Assembly (NCBI RefSeq): GCF_001541925.1
Contig: NZ_LQMW01000016.1
Location: 1-37,534, forward strand
Reading direction: 5' to 3'
Source: Nitrosopumilus sp. Nsub
GTDB lineage: Archaea; Thermoproteota; Nitrososphaeria; Nitrososphaerales; Nitrosopumilaceae
Length of the DNA: 37,534 nucleotides
The notes beneath the pieces are model-generated. The model was given only the letters and a program-made list of their open reading frames with translations, did no database searches and had not been told where the DNA came from. Below are positions 18,481-26,950 of the stretch, piece by piece; within the stretch, counting starts at the first letter, position 1; each line of letters starts with the position of its first letter. A program made the translations under genes and the position numbers.

Positions 18481-20103
18481 GTGTTGTCAGAATTTTCAAG
18501 TGCTGAAAAAAAAACTCTATCAGATCACTTTTCAAATACTGAAGACAATGTGTTTGCAATAATCACACCACGACAAGTCGATCGTGGAGCACTGATGTCA
18601 AGGTATAGTAGAACAGACAAAAGTATGAGAAGAATTTTTCTTGATGAATTTTTAAAAAATAAAAACAGAGGAGAGGAATTTTACGACAGAGTTCTTTTAG
18701 AATATGGAGATGACTCTGTTGCAGAATTAGGCGAAGCACAAATTGCAATTGAAGGGTTATCAAACATTGCAGTAAAAAAAATTGAAGACAGAAGAATAGG
18801 ATTATCATATTTAGAAAAATCTTCCAGATATGTTACATGGAATAAAAAAGAAAATGGCAAATACAGATTTTACAGGGATGAAAAAATTATGAATTCAAAA
18901 TTTGCAAATGAGTATGAAGATAGTTGTAATTTTTCTTTTGAAACATATTCAAAAAATATTGAACCAATGATAGAATACATTAGAGAAAAATATCCAATTG
19001 AAAAATATAGTTTTAAAGATTCAACAGATAAAAAAGAAAAACTATTTTCTAAATTGAAAAATGAGGCAGACATTAAATCTGCAAATATGATTTACAAAGG
19101 TTCAACAAAAGCAAAAGCATTAGACATTTTACGAGGTTTGCTTCCCTCAGCAACATTAACCAACGTAGGAATTACAGGCAACGGAAGAGCGTTTGAATAT
19201 TTACTTACAGTATTAGGCTCATCGGAACTAGATGAAGAGCAAAAATTAGCCTCAAAAATCAAAAAAGAGTTAGATACAACAATCAAATCTTTTGTAAGAC
19301 GAGCAGATGATAAATACGGCAAGGCATTTCAAAAATATCTCAAAGATGTAAAGAAAAAATCAAAATCAATTACATTAAAAGAAATAAAATCAAATCCAAA
19401 AATAGGAACAATTACAAAAATTGTAGATTATGAAACAGAAAAACAAGCACTAGATAAAATTATCACTTCAATAATGTACGAACAATCACCAAGTACATCA
19501 TATCAAAATATTATGCAACAAGTTAAAAAAATGACAAAGTCTAAAAAAATTGAAATTGTTAATGAATTTGCAAAAATAAGAACTAATAGAAGACACAGAC
19601 CATCACGTGCATTTGAGAATACATACTACACATTTGATTTATGTAACAATTTTGGAATGTTCAGAGATTTTCACAGACATAGAGCACTAACATTGGAAAG
19701 GCAATTACTCACAACAGACCACGGGTATGTTTTACCAAATGAAATCAAAATACTTGGGTTAGAAAAAGATTTCAAAGAATGTATGAACAGTACTAAAAAT
19801 ACTTTTGAAAAGATTAGAAAAAAGTTTCCAGAACAAAGTCAATATGTTGTTAATTTTGCATACAACTATCCTTATTTTATGAAATTAAATCTAAGGGAAG
19901 CATGTCATTTAATTGAATTAAGAACAATTCCTCAAGGACATATTGATTATAGAAGAGTTGCACAAGACATGTACAATCAAATCAACAAAGTACATCCAAA
20001 CCTAAGTAAAATTATGAAATTTGTAGATTTGAAAGAATATGATCTGGAAAGATTTGAATCTGAGAAAAGAACCGAAGAAAAAAGAAAAAAAATCAGAAAA
20101 TAA
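18481..20103 (+). CDS. Tandem ThyX-like protein (flavin-dependent thymidylate synthase family)
   Basis: A 540-residue protein, twice the length of ordinary ThyX (220-250). The N-terminal half contains [22 protein letters not shown] and [20 protein letters not shown] followed by YLEKSSRYV, which lines up with the ThyX segment around RHRxxSxxxxSxRY, but RHR is DRR. The C-terminal half has [33 protein letters not shown] and [22 protein letters not shown], keeping RHR but not the following Ser motif. ThyX makes dTMP using FADH2 and methylenetetrahydrofolate; here both motifs are altered, so a different or divided activity is possible. Start GTG 18481 or TTG 18484. Confidence 0.8.
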   Translation: MLSEFSSAEKKTLSDHFSNTEDNVFAIITPRQVDRGALMSRYSRTDKSMRRIFLDEFLKNKNRGEEFYDRVLLEYGDDSVAELGEAQIAIEGLSNIAVKKIEDRRIGLSYLEKSSRYVTWNKKENGKYRFYRDEKIMNSKFANEYEDSCNFSFETYSKNIEPMIEYIREKYPIEKYSFKDSTDKKEKLFSKLKNEADIKSANMIYKGSTKAKALDILRGLLPSATLTNVGITGNGRAFEYLLTVLGSSELDEEQKLASKIKKELDTTIKSFVRRADDKYGKAFQKYLKDVKKKSKSITLKEIKSNPKIGTITKIVDYETEKQALDKIITSIMYEQSPSTSYQNIMQQVKKMTKSKKIEIVNEFAKIRTNRRHRPSRAFENTYYTFDLCNNFGMFRDFHRHRALTLERQLLTTDHGYVLPNEIKILGLEKDFKECMNSTKNTFEKIRKKFPEQSQYVVNFAYNYPYFMKLNLREACHLIELRTIPQGHIDYRRVAQDMYNQINKVHPNLSKIMKFVDLKEYDLERFESEKRTEEKRKKIRK

Positions 20104-20140
20104 AATAATATTATAATAGCATCAGAACCACACACTAATC

Positions 20141-20539
20141 ATGACAGAAAGAATTGTCAAAGATCCAGAAGAATGGAAAAAAGAATTAACTCCAGAAGAA
20201 TATGAAATTTGCATAAATCATGGAACTGAACCACCATTTTCAGGAAAATATAACGATTCAAAATTAGAAGGGTTTTTCAAATGTGTTTGTTGTGGGGAGA
20301 AACTTTTTTCATCAGATGCAAAATTTGATTCAGGTTCAGGATGGCCTAGTTTTTGGCAACCAGTGTCTGAAGACAACATAGAATATCTTTCAGATACAGA
20401 TTATGGAATGGTAAGAACAGAAGTAAACTGTAGAAAATGTGGTTCACATTTAGGACATGTGTTTGACGATGGTCCAAAGCCTACAAATCAGAGATATTGT
20501 ATTAATTCAGTTTCATTAAAGCATGAAAAAGATGAATAG
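20141..20539 (+). CDS. msrB: Peptide-methionine (R)-S-oxide reductase MsrB
   Basis: A 132-residue MsrB. Two CxxC pairs bind zinc (C48/C51 in FKCVCCGEKL, C97/C100 in NCRKCGSHLG). GSGWPSFW is at 65-72, and His103 and His106 follow the second pair. The catalytic Cys is C120 in RYCINSVS. It repairs oxidised methionine in proteins in the cytosol, useful for an aerobic ammonia oxidiser. The start is ATG at 20141, 37 bp after the ThyX-like gene. Confidence 0.97.
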   Translation: MTERIVKDPEEWKKELTPEEYEICINHGTEPPFSGKYNDSKLEGFFKCVCCGEKLFSSDAKFDSGSGWPSFWQPVSEDNIEYLSDTDYGMVRTEVNCRKCGSHLGHVFDDGPKPTNQRYCINSVSLKHEKDE

Positions 20540-20626
20540 TATAGAACCCAATTATTTTTCAACAACACAGTATTCAAAAATTATTAATAAAACACAATTA
20601 AGGTTAAGGAATCAAAGGGAAATAAT

Positions 20627-20668
20627 ATGAATCATAATAACAGGTACTATTTGGGGGGACAAGTATGA
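20627..20668 (+). promoter_or_regulatory. Possible 13-codon leader ORF overlapping the hom start, with G6 Shine-Dalgarno
   Basis: ATG at 20627 opens MNHNNRYYLGGQV and ends in TGA that overlaps the hom ATG (ATGA). Its GGG GGA codons supply the run GGGGGG (20653-20658), a strong Shine-Dalgarno sequence six bases before the hom start. Either the ORF is chance and only the SD matters, or it is a translated leader coupling to hom. It holds no run of Thr or Met codons that would suggest attenuation. Confidence 0.4.
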
Positions 20669-21675
20669 GAATCATACTATGTGGTTTTGGAGTTGTTGCT
20701 CAAAGTCTAATAAAATTATTTGAGTCAAGAGAAGAAGAACTATATTCAAAATATGGATTAAAACCAAGAGTTTTAGCAGTATTTGACAGTAAAGGAAGTG
20801 CCATAGATCAATCAGGATTAAAATTGGATAAACTAATTCAAGTAAAAGAAAAATTTGGAACAGTAAAAAATTATTCAGAAAAAAATAATTCCATGAAAGG
20901 CAATGAGATTTTGAAAAATGTTGAAGCAGATGTGTTAATTGAAACAACAGCCAGTAATTACAAGGATGCAGAACCTGGTATGACGCACATTACAACAGCA
21001 ATGAAAAAAGGAATGCATGTTATTTCAGTAAATAAAGGCCCTTTAGCATTAGCATTCCCATCACTCATGGAATTGGCAACATACAATCAAGTAATGTTCA
21101 AATTTAGCGGAACAGTAGGTGGAGGCACCCCAATTTTGGATTATGCTAAAAATAGTTTAAGAGGAGAAAAAATCACATCATTTGCAGGAATTCTTAACGG
21201 TACAACAAATTATATTTTATCAAATATGGCTACAGGGCTATCATTTGATGAAGCATTAAAGGATGCAAAAGATAAGGGATATGTTGAAGCAGATGAATCA
21301 TTAGACCTAGACGGATTAGATGCTGCAGCAAAACTAGTCATTTTAGCAAACTGGATAATGGGAATGAAAGTAACTATGCCAGATATCAAATGTATCGGCA
21401 TTAGAAAAGTTACAATTGAAGATATTAAAAAAGCAGAAAAAAATAATTCAGTATTGAAATTAATTGCTTCTTGCGATAAAGAATTAATGGTTAGTCCAAA
21501 AGAAATACCAAAAGAAGATCCTTTAGGAGTTAATGGCACCCTTAATGCAATTGCATTTACATCAGAACATTCTGGAACTCAAACAATCATAGGAAAAGGA
21601 GCAGGAGGAACTGAAACTGCTAGTTCCATCTTAAGAGATCTTCTAGACATTAGACAAGAGATTGCAAAAAATTGA
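20665..21675 (+). CDS. hom: Homoserine dehydrogenase
   Basis: A 336-residue, stand-alone enzyme (no aspartokinase fusion or ACT domain). The Rossmann motif GFGVVAQSL is at 7-15, SVNKGPLA at 121-128, GTVGGGTPI at 149-157 and the hallmark NGTTNYILSNM at 178-188, followed by EADESLDLDGLDAAAKL near the substrate site. It reduces aspartate semialdehyde to homoserine for threonine and methionine. The stop TGA overlaps the TTG start of the PUA-domain gene. A G6 Shine-Dalgarno lies just upstream. Confidence 0.95.
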   Translation: MRIILCGFGVVAQSLIKLFESREEELYSKYGLKPRVLAVFDSKGSAIDQSGLKLDKLIQVKEKFGTVKNYSEKNNSMKGNEILKNVEADVLIETTASNYKDAEPGMTHITTAMKKGMHVISVNKGPLALAFPSLMELATYNQVMFKFSGTVGGGTPILDYAKNSLRGEKITSFAGILNGTTNYILSNMATGLSFDEALKDAKDKGYVEADESLDLDGLDAAAKLVILANWIMGMKVTMPDIKCIGIRKVTIEDIKKAEKNNSVLKLIASCDKELMVSPKEIPKEDPLGVNGTLNAIAFTSEHSGTQTIIGKGAGGTETASSILRDLLDIRQEIAKN

Positions 21676-22148
21676 AATCAAATTTAATTTCTAAAAGTGA
21701 AACATCGGCATTACTTAAAAAAATATCACAAGAATGGAACATGGAATTTCCCAAGATGAAAAATGTGAGAGTTCATCACATTTTGAGTGATGCCCAAATA
21801 ATTACAGGTGACAAATTAAAAATTTTAAAAATAGGAGAAGAGCACCTGCCATTTTTATCTGAAACAGAAATTTTAGAAAAATTTCCCAATGTTGAAGTGG
21901 ATATGGGCGCAGTCAAATTCATGTGTAAAGGAGCAAATCTAATGAGACCAGGAATTAAAAAATTTACAGAATTTGAAAAAGGCAAACTAGTATGTATTGT
22001 AGAAGAAACACATCACAAATTTCTAGCAATTGGTAAATCGGTTGTATCAAGTTCAGAGTTAGAGAATATGGAAAAAGGAGAAGTAATACAAAATCTGCAC
22101 TATATTTCAGATAAATTTTGGGAAACAGGTAAAACGATTTACGATTAA
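21672..22148 (+). CDS. PUA-domain RNA-binding protein (archaeal Tma20/MCT-1-like)
   Basis: A 158-residue protein starting at TTG 21672, whose codon overlaps the hom stop (TTGA). The N-terminal half (1-75) resembles the pre-PUA region, with QIITGDKLKILKIGEEHLPFL. The C-terminal half is a PUA domain: VEVDMGAVKFMCKGANLMRPGI and KGKLVCIVEETHHKFLAIGK. Such archaeal proteins are related to eukaryotic MCT-1/Tma20, which act in translation on the small ribosomal subunit. Coupling to hom looks like position only. Confidence 0.85.
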   Translation: MKSNLISKSETSALLKKISQEWNMEFPKMKNVRVHHILSDAQIITGDKLKILKIGEEHLPFLSETEILEKFPNVEVDMGAVKFMCKGANLMRPGIKKFTEFEKGKLVCIVEETHHKFLAIGKSVVSSSELENMEKGEVIQNLHYISDKFWETGKTIYD

Positions 22149-22155
22149 TTTAGAA

Positions 22156-22752
22156 TTACTTAATACTTTCAGTAAATTCTTCAGTACCATCTTTAGTAAT
22201 AATTAGAACATCTAATCCATCACCACTTGCAGAATCTCTTAAAGATGCTGCACGAACTGCATGTTTTGCCAGAGTTACTGCTTCATCTTTTGTCATGTTT
22301 TCTTTGAATTGAGGATCTAAAACTCCTAATGCCATTTCAGCACCAGTGCCTACTGCAGCATAATCATCAGGCAATACAGAACCTAAAGGATCAAGAGTAT
22401 ACATTATTGGCTTATCAACTACACCACCAACAATCACTTGAGTCAACAATGGAAAGTATCTTCTCTCATACATCATATTAGACATCATTTTAGCAACGGT
22501 ATTTGGAGGAATATCTCTTTTGATATCCATTTTTCTAATTTTTGCTAAAGCGGAAATTTGTAAAGTTAAGATTTGCATATCTGCTACAAGACCAGCACAT
22601 GTTGCACCTACTTTATCAGTAATAGAGAAAGTTTTCTTGGTTGTTTTACTTACAAGAAAATTACCAAATGCGATCCTTTTCTCACTAGCAAAAACTACAC
22701 CACCATCAAAAGTAACTCCAACAGCAGTTGCTCCCGGCATATACATTGACAT
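22156..22752 (-). CDS. psmB: Proteasome beta subunit, Thr1 position replaced by Ala
   Basis: A 198-residue proteasome beta fold from ATG 22752 (longer starts to 22803 are less likely). MSMYMPG acts as a short propeptide, followed by ATAVGVTFDGGVVFASEKR and GNFLVSKTTKK. Aligned to TTTVGIT of archaeal beta subunits, Thr1 is Ala8, Glu17 and Lys33 equivalents are kept, and SASGDGLDVLIITKDG near the end is normal. The autocatalytic nucleophile therefore appears missing unless processing shifts by one to Thr9. Many archaea have two beta subunits, one of which may be structural; this could be that one. It is convergent with the PUA gene. Confidence 0.9.
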   Translation of the reverse strand: MSMYMPGATAVGVTFDGGVVFASEKRIAFGNFLVSKTTKKTFSITDKVGATCAGLVADMQILTLQISALAKIRKMDIKRDIPPNTVAKMMSNMMYERRYFPLLTQVIVGGVVDKPIMYTLDPLGSVLPDDYAAVGTGAEMALGVLDPQFKENMTKDEAVTLAKHAVRAASLRDSASGDGLDVLIITKDGTEEFTESIK

Positions 22753-22922
22753 ATTTAAAATAATTTTGTCACATAATAAAGGGCTTTCTACAATGCAGAT
22801 CAAATTTGTGGCTAAAATTTAAAAATTATAGTTCACATGTACAATAAATTAACCTAACACATAGTACATCATTAGAATGAACCATACCTTTTTTATCAAA
22901 ATAAAAAAAATAGATTTTGGAA

Positions 22923-23342
22923 ATGACAACTGCTGAAATCAATAGTAAGATCTTGAATGATGTAGTATTTTTTGGGTTAAGATTAGCAATGGGAGTCATT
23001 TTCATCATACACGGTTACAGTAAATTCGGTAATGACGGATTTGTTTCATGGATCTCATCAATGGGGATTCCAGGCGAACTAGCAATGATCATTGCATTAG
23101 CAGAAGTAATTCCAGGAATTTTATTGATCATCGGAGTTTTGAATAGAATTTCAGCATCAATTATTTCAATAATTATGGTAGGTGCAATATTTCACGTGAA
23201 AGGAGCTCAGAGCATTACAGGGGACAAAGGAATTGAATTGGATTTGATCTTACTTGCAGTTGCATTAGTAATCATTGTTGCAGGACCAGGAAGAATATCA
23301 CTATCACAAATAATCAAAAAAATTCCTCGATGTCTTCATTAA
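22923..23342 (+). CDS. DoxX family membrane protein
   Basis: A 139-residue protein from ATG 22923 (TTG at 22917 is an alternative). It has four hydrophobic segments: FFGLRLAMGVIFIIHGYSKF (the DoxX signature HGxxKF), ELAMIIALAEVIPGILLIIG, ASIISIIMVGAIF and LDLILLAVALVIIVAGPG. DoxX proteins are small inner-membrane proteins related to the thiosulfate:quinone oxidoreductase subunit, usually of undefined role. It overlaps the end of the convergent M20 peptidase gene by 4 bp. Confidence 0.88.
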   Translation: MTTAEINSKILNDVVFFGLRLAMGVIFIIHGYSKFGNDGFVSWISSMGIPGELAMIIALAEVIPGILLIIGVLNRISASIISIIMVGAIFHVKGAQSITGDKGIELDLILLAVALVIIVAGPGRISLSQIIKKIPRCLH

Positions 23343-24691
23343 TTTTTTCCAAAATTTTCCATTATCAAACAAATACACTTGGTAGTTTTCTTTAACAAAT
23401 CAATACGTGCAAATTCATTTGGAGAATGAATTCTAGAAAACATGTACGTACTACCAATCGAAATACAAGGAGATTTCAAAATATCAACAAAAGGATACAT
23501 TGGACCAGTACCAGCATTTGAAACATTCAAGATAGATTTACCAAATGCCTTATCAGCTGCAATTTTTACTTGAGATACAAAAGGATGAGAAGAATCAGTT
23601 CTTGCAGCAGCTTCACCATGAAAAATTTTGATTTTCACATCAGAGAATCCATGAGATTTTAGATGTTTTTTTAATCGACTTACTTGTTTTTTTGGATCCA
23701 TTTTAGGAATTAATCTAAAATCAATTTTTACTAAAGCACTACCAGGAAGAACAGTTTTTGCACCATCACCAGTATAACCTGAAACAAATCCTGCAATGTT
23801 ACAAGTAGCATCTCCAACTAAAGCCTTTTTTGCATCAAGATTTTTTTTATTCCCTACAAAAGAATCAATTCCAAATTCTTTTTTGAAAACACCATCATCA
23901 AATGGTTCTTTCTTTATTAATTCCAAATCTTTTTTTGAAAATGAAGTTACTTCCTTATACCAATCTTTAATCAAAATGTTCCCATCAGAATTCCTTAATG
24001 TTTTTACAGCTTCAATTAATCGCCATGCAGGATTTTTGATCAATACAGCTAAACTTGAATGGGCATCACGAATAGATTCTTGAACAGATAATTCAACAAA
24101 CAATAATCCTTTCATTCCCAATCCAATGATAGGTCTATTTTTTGCATCAACATAACCAAATTCCCAAATTACACCATCATTAGCAAATTTTTTTTTATAT
24201 TTTTTCAAGTATTCTTCGATATGAGCACTCCCAGTTTCCTCTTCACCCTCAATAACAAATTTTATGTTACATGGGACGTCACCAGTTGATTTCAAACAGG
24301 CTTTAACTGCTTTAATTCTAGTAATCAATTCTCCTTTATCATCAGTAGAACCACGTCCAAAAATTTTGTTTCCTTTTCTTATTCCACTAAATGGAGGATC
24401 ATCCCACAAATCATAGGGTTCAGCAGGTTGAACGTCATAGTGATTGTAAAACATCAAAGTTTTTCCAGGATTAGATTTTGATTTAATTTCACCATACACT
24501 ATTGGAGCAACACCTTTTTTCAATCGTAAAATTTCAGATTTAAGACCAGTTGATTTCAATAATTTTTGAACTAATTTTGCACATTCTTCAATTCCTTCAT
24601 TTTTTGCAGACACACTAGGTTGTTGTATTAATTTCTGAAGATCAGAAATTAACTCATCCATATTATTATCCACATATTTTAAAACAGTCAT
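23339..24691 (-). CDS. M20 family metallopeptidase (ArgE/DapE/CPG2 type)
   Basis: A 450-residue enzyme from ATG 24691 (a TTG at 24700 is possible). Metal-site motifs are YNHYDVQP, GRGSTDDKGE, VIEGEEETGS (general base Glu and metal Glu), and a C-terminal SRIHSPNE His. The dimerisation domain lies between. It is of the dipeptidase/CPG2-like long subgroup, so it probably hydrolyses small peptides or N-acyl amino acids in the cytosol; the substrate cannot be told. It overlaps the end of nnrD if the TTG is used, so the two are co-transcribed. Confidence 0.9.
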   Translation of the reverse strand: MTVLKYVDNNMDELISDLQKLIQQPSVSAKNEGIEECAKLVQKLLKSTGLKSEILRLKKGVAPIVYGEIKSKSNPGKTLMFYNHYDVQPAEPYDLWDDPPFSGIRKGNKIFGRGSTDDKGELITRIKAVKACLKSTGDVPCNIKFVIEGEEETGSAHIEEYLKKYKKKFANDGVIWEFGYVDAKNRPIIGLGMKGLLFVELSVQESIRDAHSSLAVLIKNPAWRLIEAVKTLRNSDGNILIKDWYKEVTSFSKKDLELIKKEPFDDGVFKKEFGIDSFVGNKKNLDAKKALVGDATCNIAGFVSGYTGDGAKTVLPGSALVKIDFRLIPKMDPKKQVSRLKKHLKSHGFSDVKIKIFHGEAAARTDSSHPFVSQVKIAADKAFGKSILNVSNAGTGPMYPFVDILKSPCISIGSTYMFSRIHSPNEFARIDLLKKTTKCICLIMENFGKN

Positions 24692-24696
24692 ACTGA

Positions 24697-25563
24697 TCAA
24701 ATTATTTTATCAAAAGGTTTCATTACAAAAGGAATAGAATCAATCAAATCCATAGAAGTCATATGAAGTCCTAATTTTTCTTGAACATCTTTTCCAGCAA
24801 GACTACAAATGAAACTTGCAGACGCTGCAGATTCTAAACAATTCCTATTAGTAGATAACAATCCAGCAACTAATCCAGACAACACATCACCAGTCCCTCC
24901 AACAGTCATGGCAGGAGTATTTTTTTTACAAAGATAAGTCACATTGCCATCAGAAATTATATCAGTAGGACCTTTTAGTAAAATGGTTATTCCATGTTTC
25001 AAAGCAGTTTGTTCAACCAATTCAATTCTTTCAAGATTTGAATCAGGAGGAATATTGCCAAATAGTCTTTTAAATTCTCCAGCATGAGGAGTCACTACAA
25101 CATTTTTGTTAGCCAAAATTGGCAGTACTTCTGGGATTAATGCACTTGCATCCAAAGACAGTCTAACGTCCCTATCTAACAGTGATTTTACAAGATACAA
25201 TAAAGAATTTTTATCTTGAATTGCAAGACCCATTCCAATTGTTGCAGAATGTAAATTACGGGGCAAAGCACCAATAAGCTTCTTTACAGCACCTAGAGTT
25301 AATTTTTGATCAACTAAAGGAATTACAATTAGATTAGGAGAAACGGAACGTGTTGATGTTACATTGATTTTTGGAACACATGTATAAACTAAATCAGTTC
25401 CAGATCTTAATGCAGCAAGTGAAGATAAGATAGGAGCACCATGATAGATATAGCTGCCACCCACAACTAGAACAATACCATTTTCACCTTTTCTTGAAGT
25501 TGATTTTCTAGGTGCAATAAAATTTTCAACTGTGGAAGAAGATAAAACTGAAGGTTCCAACAT
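24697..25563 (-). CDS. nnrD: ADP-dependent (S)-NAD(P)H-hydrate dehydratase
   Basis: A 288-residue YjeF C-terminal, ribokinase-like domain alone, without the epimerase NnrE. Motifs are VLVVGGSYIYHGAPILSSLAAL, RSGTDLVYTCVP, VVTPHAGEFKRLFG, ILLKGPTDII and VGGTGDVLSGLVAGLL (nucleotide site and catalytic Asp). It repairs hydrated NADH and NADPH. Start ATG 25563; the M20 gene follows it directly. Confidence 0.93.
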   Translation of the reverse strand: MLEPSVLSSSTVENFIAPRKSTSRKGENGIVLVVGGSYIYHGAPILSSLAALRSGTDLVYTCVPKINVTSTRSVSPNLIVIPLVDQKLTLGAVKKLIGALPRNLHSATIGMGLAIQDKNSLLYLVKSLLDRDVRLSLDASALIPEVLPILANKNVVVTPHAGEFKRLFGNIPPDSNLERIELVEQTALKHGITILLKGPTDIISDGNVTYLCKKNTPAMTVGGTGDVLSGLVAGLLSTNRNCLESAASASFICSLAGKDVQEKLGLHMTSMDLIDSIPFVMKPFDKII

Positions 25564-25635
25564 ACATTAGTCTAATAATTAGATGAATAAATATTGTTTT
25601 GAATAAATTCGTGGGCAGTGTAGTTTTTTATTTTT

Positions 25636-26565
25636 TCAGGTTGTTTTTGCTTTAGTTGTTTTTGCTTTAGTTGTTTTTGCTTTAGTTGTTTTTGCTTTAG
25701 TTGTTTTTGCTTTAGTAGTTGTTTTTGCTTTAGTAGTTGTTTTTGCTTTAGTAGTTGTTTTTGCTTTAGTTGTTTTTGCTTTAGTTTTTCCAAAGAAGGC
25801 TTTTCTTGCAAAACATAAGTAAGTAGTATGTCCAATACCTTGAAACGAATGTCTAGTTTTTCCTTCTCTAGCCTCTATGTTTCTGATTATATGTTCAGTT
25901 GATTCAATATCAGTAAATTCATTTTCAACTAATGCCATGGTTAATTTTTCTAACTGATTCATTGTTGGACAAATTGCAAATATAGCACCACTACCCTTCA
26001 GCATTTTTCTTACTTTAGGGATTACAATCCAAGGATCACCCAAATCAATTAGTGCAACATCCATCTCAGTAACAGGAATTTCTTTAGATGTCTTTAAATC
26101 CAAATTATGCTGAGTGACATATTTTGAAAGACCGCTTCTACGGATATTTTTTTCTGCAATTTTCATGAACTTGTCATCAACATCAAAAGTGTAAACATGG
26201 CCTCGAGGTTTCACTATACTAGCAACAAAAGAAGTCAAAGAACCACTGCCAGTTCCAATTTCTAATATTTTTTGTCCATCTTTAATTCCTGCACGTGCAG
26301 CAATATATCCAAGATCTTTAGGATAAACAATTTGAGTACCGTGTTGAATTTTCATAATGTAATCATACATGGTCGGCTCTAACAAGTAGACGTACTTGTC
26401 TTTGTTAGTCATTAATCTAGAACCATATTCTTTTCCAATTGCATCAGAATGTTTGATTACACCAATGTGGGTATGAAATGATTCTTTTTTTGAGATATTC
26501 ATTAACCATTTTTTTGAATTATTGTAAAAGAATAGTACAGGAGAATTTTGTTTAATTTTTGTCAT
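25636..26565 (-). CDS. trmI: tRNA (adenine-N1)-methyltransferase TrmI with repetitive basic tail
   Basis: A 309-residue protein. The N-terminal beta domain (1-75) is followed by the Rossmann methyltransferase with SAM motif ILEIGTGSGSL (100-110), VYTFDVDDKF and DVALIDLGDPW, ending with GIGHTTYLCFARK near 250. Archaeal TrmI methylates A57/A58 in the T-loop of tRNAs. Residues 262-309 are nine units of KAKTT or KAKTTT, a disordered cationic tail not part of the usual family, which could bind tRNA or rRNA. It starts at ATG 26565. Confidence 0.92.
   Translation of the reverse strand: MTKIKQNSPVLFFYNNSKKWLMNISKKESFHTHIGVIKHSDAIGKEYGSRLMTNKDKYVYLLEPTMYDYIMKIQHGTQIVYPKDLGYIAARAGIKDGQKILEIGTGSGSLTSFVASIVKPRGHVYTFDVDDKFMKIAEKNIRRSGLSKYVTQHNLDLKTSKEIPVTEMDVALIDLGDPWIVIPKVRKMLKGSGAIFAICPTMNQLEKLTMALVENEFTDIESTEHIIRNIEAREGKTRHSFQGIGHTTYLCFARKAFFGKTKAKTTKAKTTTKAKTTTKAKTTTKAKTTKAKTTKAKTTKAKTTKAKTT
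25639..25782 (-). repeat. Minisatellite of 15- and 18-bp units encoding the KAKTT tail
   Basis: Nine tandem units: six of 15 bp (KAKTT) and three of 18 bp (KAKTTT). Near-uniform codon choice (GCA, AAA, ACA, ACT) shows growth by duplication. All length changes by whole units keep the frame, so the tail length could vary between strains. Confidence 0.93.
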
Positions 26566-26618
26566 ATTAATTTCCTAAAAATTTAAGATAAGAATCTTTG
26601 TTCATAAGTAGAAACAGA

Positions 26619-26765
26619 TTATTGAGAAATCCAATCAATTATTTTTTCACTTATTGATTGAATCATAGGCATTATAGTATCATTGATAGTTTGAGCAACT
26701 TCAGGAAAAGCAACTGAAAATATAATTCCAATAATTATCCCCATAATCAAAGAAATTTTACCCAT
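26619..26765 (-). CDS. Small membrane protein, 48 residues
   Basis: ATG at 26765 to TAA at 26619. The N-terminal segment (about 4-20, ISLIMGIIIGIIFSVAF) is a membrane helix, followed by an amphipathic half (PEVAQTINDTIMPMIQSISE) ending KIIDWISQ. Composition and a clean frame argue for a real gene missed by length cut-offs. It lies on the same strand upstream of trmI, with 53 bp between. Confidence 0.55.
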   Translation of the reverse strand: MGKISLIMGIIIGIIFSVAFPEVAQTINDTIMPMIQSISEKIIDWISQ

Positions 26766-26950
26766 TATCTTTGGGCACTACCATTATCACAAGTAATAAG
26801 GTTTGGTCAAAATCATATCAGATGAAAATAAAAAGAATACAAAAATCAGGAAAACATGAATTCATCAAATCACATCACAGTGTTTGAAAACAAAATTTCT
26901 CAATCCGTGCCAGAATATGAAAATATCAATAGAAATGGAGTAGTTGAGAA

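Noticed and set aside
25572-25835. Minus-strand ORF made of KQKQL repeats
   Set aside because: A frame-shifted reading of the TrmI KAKTT minisatellite; the TrmI frame continues from an authentic enzyme domain.
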